Shown in pieces: positions 53,501 through 62,500 of a stretch of 64,000 bases of DNA. The position numbers were made by a program, and so were the translations under genes. Numbering within the stretch: the stretch's first letter is position 1; every line of letters starts with the position of its first letter. The notes beneath the pieces are model-generated. The model made no database searches. It was given only the letters and a program-made list of their open reading frames with translations, and had not been told where the DNA came from. Origin of the DNA: Otis tarda (taxonomy: Eukaryota > Chordata > Aves > Otidiformes > Otididae); assembly GCA_026413225.1 (NCBI GenBank), contig CM048557.1, positions 19,074,871 to 19,138,870 on the forward strand, in the 5' to 3' direction.

Positions 53501-56500
53501 CGTGGCCCACCTCCTCAGAAACCACATCGCAAACCTACACCACCACCAGCACCAGCCCCACGCAAACACCTACCATCGTCTTCCCCACTGTGACCTCCAC
53601 CACCCAGTCCACCACCGCCTGTGAGCCCGAAGTGTGCTCCTGGAGCGAATGGTTCGACGTCGACTTCCCCTCCTCAGGGCCCGGCCAGGGAGACTTTGAA
53701 ACCTACCAGCACATCCGGGCCGCCGGCAAGGAAGTCTGCCAGCATCCAAAGGAGATCGAGTGCCGGGCAGAGCGCTACCCCGAGGTTGCCATCAAGTACG
53801 TCGGACAGGTCGTGCAGTGCGACGTCCACTTTGGACTGGTGTGCAAGAACGAAGACCAGACCGGCACGCTTAAGATGTGCCTCAACTACAGGATCCGCGT
53901 GCTCTGCTGCAGCCCGAACTACAATTGCCCAACCAGCAGCCCCTTGCCCACCACCAGCCCCACCACTAGTACTAGCAGCACTTCTTCTTTCCCTGTATCA
54001 AGACAGTGTTACTGTAAAGTTGGGGATGCCATTTTTTCACCTGGTTAGTTTTCCTCTTTTTCTTTGTTCATATGTAGCATATTTAATGTTTCTTGTTTAT
54101 TTTTCTTCACAGTTTTCCTTGCTTTCATTTTTTGCATATTCATAATTTTTTTTTTGAAATTTTTTAATTCCTTTTTTATCTTTTTCCTTTTTTTTATCTT
54201 TTTTTTTCTTTTTATCTTAATGTTTTTTCTTGATTTTCTTCAGGTGAATTGATTTATAACAGAATGGATAGTGATGGTTGTAGGTTTTATGCCATCTGCA
54301 GTCCAACATGTACAATCGAACGACACACTGTAGATTGTAACATTACTACTCCTCTAACCACAACTTCAAGCGAATGGTCTCCTGTAACATCAGTTCCTCT
54401 GCTTACCTCTTCTGGAAGAGTTCCTTTTCATGGTTGTGTTTCTGCCACTCACCCTCCCCTACAGGTATGTAGTTTCCCTATTTTGTCATGGTTGTTGAAG
54501 TAACAATGTTAGCTTGATACTAAAAGTGAACAGTTTGTATTCTTTAAAACTTATATTAGCAGACTGTCTGAATATGTGTTGCTAGTCATGAGTAACATAA
54601 ATTACATAAAGTTTTATGTGCCTTCTTTATCATTTTTTTTTTCATACTGGCAAAGCAAGCCTCAATAATATTTTCTAATTTCTTTAGTGCTAGTAAAACA
54701 CTTTCTGAGGCACTGCATTGTATAAAAAATATATCTTCTTACGGAAATAATTGAGGAAGTTTTCTTCTGCATTGTATCTGTTTCTATTCTCCTCTTACCT
54801 TTACCTCTGTATATGTTCTTTTTTTCTTTTTTTTTGACAGTGATGGTTTATGCTGATAGTTAAGTACAGTATACATAGCTAGTATAAAGGACACAAATTC
54901 TCTTAAAAGAAGATGTATCCCCTCAAATCTCAGAAAAGCTCCTCCTGCAGAAGATATAGCTGGAATTAAGGTTCCCACCTCTTTTCAGCACTAGTAAAAT
55001 TAGTTGTGTAGAGTATTGTCAACCTTGTACTATCAGTGAAGATCTTAATTTCAGTCTTTGCTTCAGATTTGCAAAACAAAACAGTTTCTGATCCTTCATA
55101 TCATGGTTAGAATATGAATCTCTCTAGTCAACATTACAAGTCATTAGTACCACAAATTGAAGAGAAGTAACACATACTAATTTCCTTTCCAACACCACCA
55201 TTACTGGAAACAATATAGCATTAAAGCTGAAATATGAGCAAATATATTTACAAACTCCTGTGACGGTATTTTTTGTTCATTTTGCAGCCTGAACAAAGAT
55301 ACAAGATATCCAACTGTACAGAACTCATCTGTAAGGGAGACAACAAGGTAGAAGTAATTCCAACGCACTGCCCACCTGTAAAGGAAATTACCTGTGCAAA
55401 CAAATATCCAGCAATACTGGTACCAGATGAAAATGGCTGCTGTTACAGATATGAGTGTCAATGTAAGCACCAGTAGATTAAGGAATAATGTTTTTTGAAA
55501 AAAGCAAAACTTTGCACACATTATAGAGGCATTTTGTTTCTTAGGGTTGCTCTATAAATTGTAGTGTATTCACGTCAGTTTCTAAATTACATCTTCTACG
55601 TTAAATTTAATATTAATCTTCTAAATATTTTCTGTCTACCAGGTGTGTGCAGTGGATGGGGAGATCCTCATTATATTACTTTTGATGGAACCTACTATAC
55701 TTTCCTTGAAAACTGTACTTACGTCCTAGTGAAACAGATCATACCTAAATATGATAACTTCCGTGTTTATATTGACAATTATTACTGTGATGCAGAAGAT
55801 GGACTGTCCTGCCCTAAATCCATTATTATTTTCTACAAATCTGCAGAAGTGGTGCTGACGCGTAAACTCATGAATGGTGTGATGACCAATGTGGTAAAAT
55901 ACACATTTTTTATTTCTATATATTTTGTAAAAAAAGAAAAAAGTTCCATAGGCCTTACTTATTCTCTTTTAAAATATAGTCTGTTAGGATATCATATCAT
56001 GGAGGTGATGAGGGCAGAGGGTATCATGGGGGGTTGGGGGGGAAGAGTTACACCAGTTTCTAAGAATAAAATGTCAGAAACAGCTTAGCACTATGCAGAT
56101 ATTAATATACTATGTGCATGTATGTATATACATAAATAATACTAGGAAACAGACTAATACAGCCAATAGAGAAGACAGAAAGAATGCTTATACTGGTGCT
56201 TGATTCACATTTCATGAAAACTTGTACGTTGTGCCATTCACTTACGTAAAAAAAAACACATTACGAAGAAACAGATGCAAATCACAAGCATGATTCTTCT
56301 CTAATGGTGAAGATGCATATATATGCCTTATCAGCTGGATAACTAGGGACCGCTTCCTCTGAAGGGGGAACTTCAGGCACCAGAATCATGACATAATTCC
56401 CTCTCCAATTCCCTGCTGGGAAGAGAGGTATAGATGAAGAAAAGGGGTGACTGGGGGTGTCACTTCACCTTCACAATCCTAAACTAGTGCTGGCGAGTCA

Positions 56501-59500
56501 GTGAAAACAGAAAGTCAGTCCCACTGTTACACTGGGGAATGCATTAGTTGATTGGAGAACACAAAGAGGTGGAAGGAAAAGTTTGTCTCAATATGCACTC
56601 TCCCCCTACAAAGCCATGCCAAGTTCTCCTTACCAACAGTTAGAAAGGCATGCTGAAACAATTAGTCCAGTGATTCCCTGTGAAAGAAAACAATAACTGA
56701 CAATTTTAACTCTTACTTTATCCCAATTCAATGAGAAGAAAGTTGCAGAATAATTCCTGACAAAATGTTATTAAGCAAATATGTTCATCTTCATTAGATC
56801 ATATAAGATACAGGCTGCAAACGGAACAGCTTAGATTAATGAACAAATAAGACCACTACATAAAGCTGGTGCCAGGGACATTTGACTTTATTTTGAATTC
56901 AGACAACTCTTCCAATGGCAAGCAACATATAGTGTAGTGACAGTGTGATTTTGCAGAAAGTTATCATATAACGGCAGAAATATTTCTGTAGTTAAAGAAA
57001 ACTACCATTTGTTTGCATACAAAAAATGTTTACAGTGAATAAAATGATAAGGGATAAAAAAAAATACTTGGATTTAGAATGCTGTGCATTAACACACAAT
57101 CTACACAAACACGATACATAGAGGACACTTTGGTTATTATCACATTGTAGCAATATAGCAATACAAGCTGAGACATTAATGCAAATATATGTTGTATTGT
57201 GATGGCAGTGGGCACTGGATGTGATGCACAACAATATGGAGTTATGCATGATTATGAAGATTAGAAAATACATTATTTAAAACAATCAGGCAGAAGCAGT
57301 GCTTATTCTGAAGTTGTGGGTTTTTTTAATCTTGCATTCAGATGTACTTCAACAAAAAGATTGTCAAACCAGGCTTCAAAAAAGATGGCATTTCTTTCTC
57401 CACACTTGGCATCAACATGATTGTTGAAATACCAGAGATTGGTGCAACCATCACCTTTAGTGGGCTGATTTTCTCCGTGAAACTCCCATACAGCAAATTT
57501 GGCAACAACACCGAAGGGCAGTGTGGTAAGACAGATGCACTAATTGGAGGTGGGACTCTTTCCCTACCCTATGTGGTTATTCTCACCCACTCTGGCTATG
57601 CAGTCTCATGATTGACAGACATTTTTAATTAGCAGTAAAATGGAAATGAAAACAGTTCTGCTTTTCCACTTCTGTAGGATCAAAAGCTCGATATTTCAGC
57701 AACCCTTTTTTTTTTTTTTCTTTCAGGCTGGGGATTTGGGTTTCTTGTTTTTCCCTAACCTAAATTAAAGTTCATATAACTTTAAAGAAAGCACTCCTTA
57801 TGAAGCAAGACACCTTATACACTTCATAAGCACACCACATGTAAACGTGATATCATGCACAATAGTGTATTGTGCATCTCTGATGTGGCTTTTGAAACTT
57901 ACATAGCTTGTCTCTTCCAGGAACATGTACAAATAATAAATCAGATGAATGCCGCTTACCAAGTGGTAAGATCATTTCTTCCTGTCCACAAATGGCTCAT
58001 CACTGGATCGTTGATAACAACAAGTCATGCCATGGAGTACCAATACCACCAGTTGTAACCACACCTCCACCAAAGCCTCACTGTGAAACTCCTCAGCTCT
58101 GCAAGCTTATCTGGAGCGAGTAAGAAAAAAACTGAATGAATTCACTCTTTTTAGACAAAACTGTCTCAGCATCTTACAAGAAGAGTAAGAACTATAGACC
58201 TAGCACCTGATAACAGCTGAAAATGTCAGCTTAATGACAGGATATATACAGTAAAAGGCTTTCGCAAAAGACACCACTCTTCTTGGATGGCTTGCATGCC
58301 AAAGATAATTAAGCAAGGAGAGGTGAAGTTAGAAAATCAGGGACGCAGCAAGCACGAAAATCCATACTCCCTGGGTTGCAACCACACAGATTTATGTTAC
58401 CTTTCTCCCTCCCTACCTTCCACAGTGTACTCACTCACTCTTAGTTACACTATTAAGTCAAGAGTAAATCCTAAATTTAAAGTGGGCCTTCAGTACAAAT
58501 CGTAAAGAATCTGGTTACCACCCAGGTTAACAAAGCAGATACAAACATCTTGGCCAAAAAGCGCCCTTCATTCTTTGTAGATTTTATGTAAAACAGGAAG
58601 CTCCAAAAGCACAGAGGCTTGTTTCCTGCAGTATTTCCTACACTTATGTGAGCTCTGACAAAAGCTTTTTTTCAGCTCAGTCACTTATAAAGGCCCTCTT
58701 ACACACATTTGCTGCAATGTCTAATAAATTATGAGCTATTGTATGTGCAATTTCACCATCCCTCAGCTACTTTTATCATCCCTTTTTCCTCAATCTAATG
58801 CAGTTGCCTTTTCCATTAAATTTCCAGTGTCAGACTGATGAAAAGTTGTGTATGCAGATAGAAACACTATGACCATTAGCCTCTCTAGAAAAAAAATAGA
58901 GCGTCAATTTTCCTAATCTTTGCTTTCTGAATCTACCTCATAGATTATTGGCCATTCTTAGGGTTTTGTTTCTTGTAATACATTCCTTCCTGAAGCAGAG
59001 AGTCACATGCCATTAACTGGGAAGTGCTGGATTTTATATAATGACTGGTTAACACAAAAGGGGTTTGGTTTCTTGTCTGTCTGCAGGATTTTTTCAGAAT
59101 GCCATGCCGTGATACCACCAGAACCATTTTTCAAAGGCTGTGTTTTTGATGGATGTCGCATAGCCAATGAATCCATGCAGTGTTCCAGTTTGGAGATATA
59201 TGCTACAGAGTGTGCTGCTAGAGGTGTCTGCATTGACTGGAGATGGAAGACCAACAATATATGCCGTAAGTATTGCAGAACTCAAAAATGTATGTGAGAA
59301 ATGGTAGTAATTAGTGTTTTATTTAGTAAAAACATTTTACACTTAACACTAGAAAAATATAGCAACATCCTTACAGAAATTGCAGATGAAGAAGGCAAAG
59401 CTGTAGTCACTTTTGCTGCAAAAATGCATCTACTGTCAATTTTTGAATCTTTTTTCTTCCTTTTCCATACAGCATACAGCTGTCCAGCAGGCATGGTATA

Positions 59501-62500
59501 CAAGCCATGTGGGCCCATTAATCCTGCTACCTGCAAACCAAGGTATGGGAAACAAAAAAAAAAAAAATCAAAAACCTACCCCAGAAACAACTGCTTGTAT
59601 TTTTCTTTTTTTTTTCTATTTTTACCTATATACTCACCTTAGAAAATTGAGTTACTTCATAATGAAATGTCTTATGGATTTTTATAATTTATTCAAGATT
59701 CATGAATATCAATCAGCTGTACGAATATACATTTCCTGTTGCACTTCAGAACATGTTAATTCTTTTTTCTTCCTTGTATCTGACATGGTGACCTTATACA
59801 TATGCTGCTCTTTCTCCTGCTTCTCTGCAAAAACATTGTACTCAAACATATACATTCCTCTCGCTCTAGCTTTGTTGAGTTTCCCGGCTATGGAGTAAGT
59901 GAAGGATGTTTCTGCCCTGAAGGAATGACACTGATGAGTACAGACAGCAACATCTGTGTCCCTGAATGCTGTAAGTAATCTGTAGCTAGTTTGGGAATAA
60001 ATAGAGATTAGGATTGATAGTTAGGAGGCCGGTGTTCTACTCCCATCTTCTACATGGTCAGATCATGGGTAAATCAGCCTCTTTAAGCTCCTTTATTTTC
60101 CACATCTAAAAATAGAATAATAATCAATATTACCTTTTTTTTTCAATTTTCCCTCCTTACATGAGACCTATTGAGATGGCAGAATGCTATGTTTCAGAAG
60201 AACTAGTCTGCATATTCATTTTCTTGTTAGTTTTATCTTCACAGTATTTCTGTTTGAAACTGCAAAATTTATTCCTTTACATCAGTTTTCAGTGGTGTAA
60301 ATCTTCATTAAGTGGTTTGTTTTTTTTGTTTGTTTGTTTCCAGCTTGCAGGGAGCCAAATGGAGTATCCAGACATGTGAGTATCACAAACAATGTGGTTT
60401 ATCAAGCACAGATAAGTTAAATAAGAGGATATTTAGTGTTTCACAAAAACAAATTTAGGTTAGACTGAGGGAGACTTTAGGGTTTTTCCAAGTGTTCTTT
60501 CCCCTTTAGTCTTAAAAATAATTATGAGTCCCAGAGCACTAAACACGTTACTCCCTAAGAAATTTAACAGTAAGTGATGGGATATTCTTTCAATAACCAT
60601 CACCTCACATACTGGGGTGAAAAAAAAAAAAAAAAGAGAGAAAAATAGCTAGATGGTAGTAGGGGAACTTTGGCATATGTGCTTCTTTTATTCCACAAAT
60701 TTGGCTCAGTAAAGTTACTATAGATGAATGGGTAGATGGATAATAAAGCTCACCTGTTGCTGATAATACTGATAGTCTGCGTTCTTAGTTCCTCAGCTGC
60801 ATACACATAGAAATTTCTCTCTGTAACCTAATGTGCAAATGACTGTGTCATATGGTCATTTCTTATTAAAAAATGCATGAAAAGCTCAATCACTTCTCCT
60901 TTATACCTCTTGTATCCCTCATACTAACACTACTGATACAGTGATAGCGATATGAACATGCTCAGAACTTTCAGTGGTCTCCAGTATCTTCCCCTAATTA
61001 GCTTCAGTTTGAGGGTTTCTTATAAAATCTAAAAATACTAGAAATATGAAAAGGTTGATGTAATCAGATATCACTGTATCCATGAGTAAGTCAACTAGAA
61101 ACAAATAGAAACATTTTTGTTTGAATTTATATATAATTTTTTCCTTCCTTTTTCTTCTTTTTTATATAGCCAGGAGAAATATGGACAGAAAATTGCCAGG
61201 AATGTGTCTGTGACAAAAATACTCTTAAAGTGCACTGTACAAAACACAAATGTCCTCTGACACAGCAAGTATTTTGTGATGAACCAGGTTATGTGCCTGT
61301 TAAGATACAGATACCAGAAGATCCATGCTGTACCAGGACTGAGTGCTGTAAGTATGGTCTTAGTTCTTTAACACGGGGAATATACTATATTTATTTTGGG
61401 TAACTGCAGCAATAATTTCTCATTTATTTAGTACTTTGCATTGATTTCATAATGTTTTTCTCCCTCATCTCACTTCTTAGGACCTTCTTGCACAGCATTT
61501 ACTAAATGCCTGAAGAAAATCAATTTAAAGATGAAAAGATTTTATATTATTAGGCATAGAAAAGTAGCTGGAAATCTCCTATACCTTAACATTTAAAATC
61601 TTTAATGCTGTCATCACTTGAAACAATATTAAAAAATTATTCAAAGCATTTTCTGTTTCAAAGAACAGTACCAAAAAATGATCTTAACTTAAAAAAAAAG
61701 TGTCTTGAACATTTAAAAATTGCTCAAGAAAGTTTCTGAACCCCTGAGAATATATCAGATTTCCCAATTGGTACAAATTCTCTTTGGAAGTGTCTCTTTC
61801 CAGCAATCACCACTCTGTTCTTCTCAGACAATGCTTTGTTTTACAAAGGTTATGGAAAAGCTCATTCACTTTAAAAATAGCTGAGCAAATAAACTGAATT
61901 AGTCATTAAACTAGCTTGTGTAAACAAGACCATATTTGCCCCATGGGAAAACTTCTGAAGTTCATGTAAAACAAAATTACTTTCATTTAAAAATTCTGAG
62001 TTCATTATTTTCTATATTCTCTCATATTAAACAGACTGCAACACTAGCCTCTGCCCTGAGTTGACACCCCAGTGCTTAGACGGACAGGAAGTAGTCACAA
62101 TAATGCAGCCTGGAAAATGTTGTCCTACCTTTGAATGCAGTAAGTACTATGTACCTTCTTCATGTGTTATTCACAACTATATTTTTCTAAGTCTATGAAT
62201 ACAAAAAAAAACCTTAAAAAAGAAAGATGCAAGTTATCTGTGTTATCATATTGGGCCAACAAAGCAGCAGTTTTATCACATTCTTCTGCTTCCTGAAACT
62301 CACACTTCTATGATACCATCCTTCTTCCTTCTTTACAGGGCATGGCTGTGTAGTCAATGAAACCTACTATGCGGTAAGTACACAGAGTAACTCACTATAA
62401 AAATACATCTTCACATAGGGTAACAATGCAATGTTTTTGAGACTCCTGTCATGGACCATACTTTGCAGAAAGGCCTGAGATAAAATATTATTAATATTTA

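Noticed and set aside
36023-53966. Regularly spaced direct repeats resembling a giant CRISPR-like or satellite array
   Set aside because: The units are coding, in one frame, and form recognised CysD domains within a spliced eukaryotic gene. There are no unique spacers and no cas genes.
36053-54145. Series of 173-codon and 98-codon plus-strand open frames and 104-codon minus-strand frames, repeated every 549 bp
   Set aside because: They are out-of-frame shadows of the CysD repeat, kept open by its GC-rich and Pro/His/Thr codon pattern. They have no start context, no domain and no independent conservation beyond that of the real frame.
59473-59480. Second AG acceptor seven bases into exon 38
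   Set aside because: Its use would break the frame, while the upstream AG gives the conserved TIL sequence.
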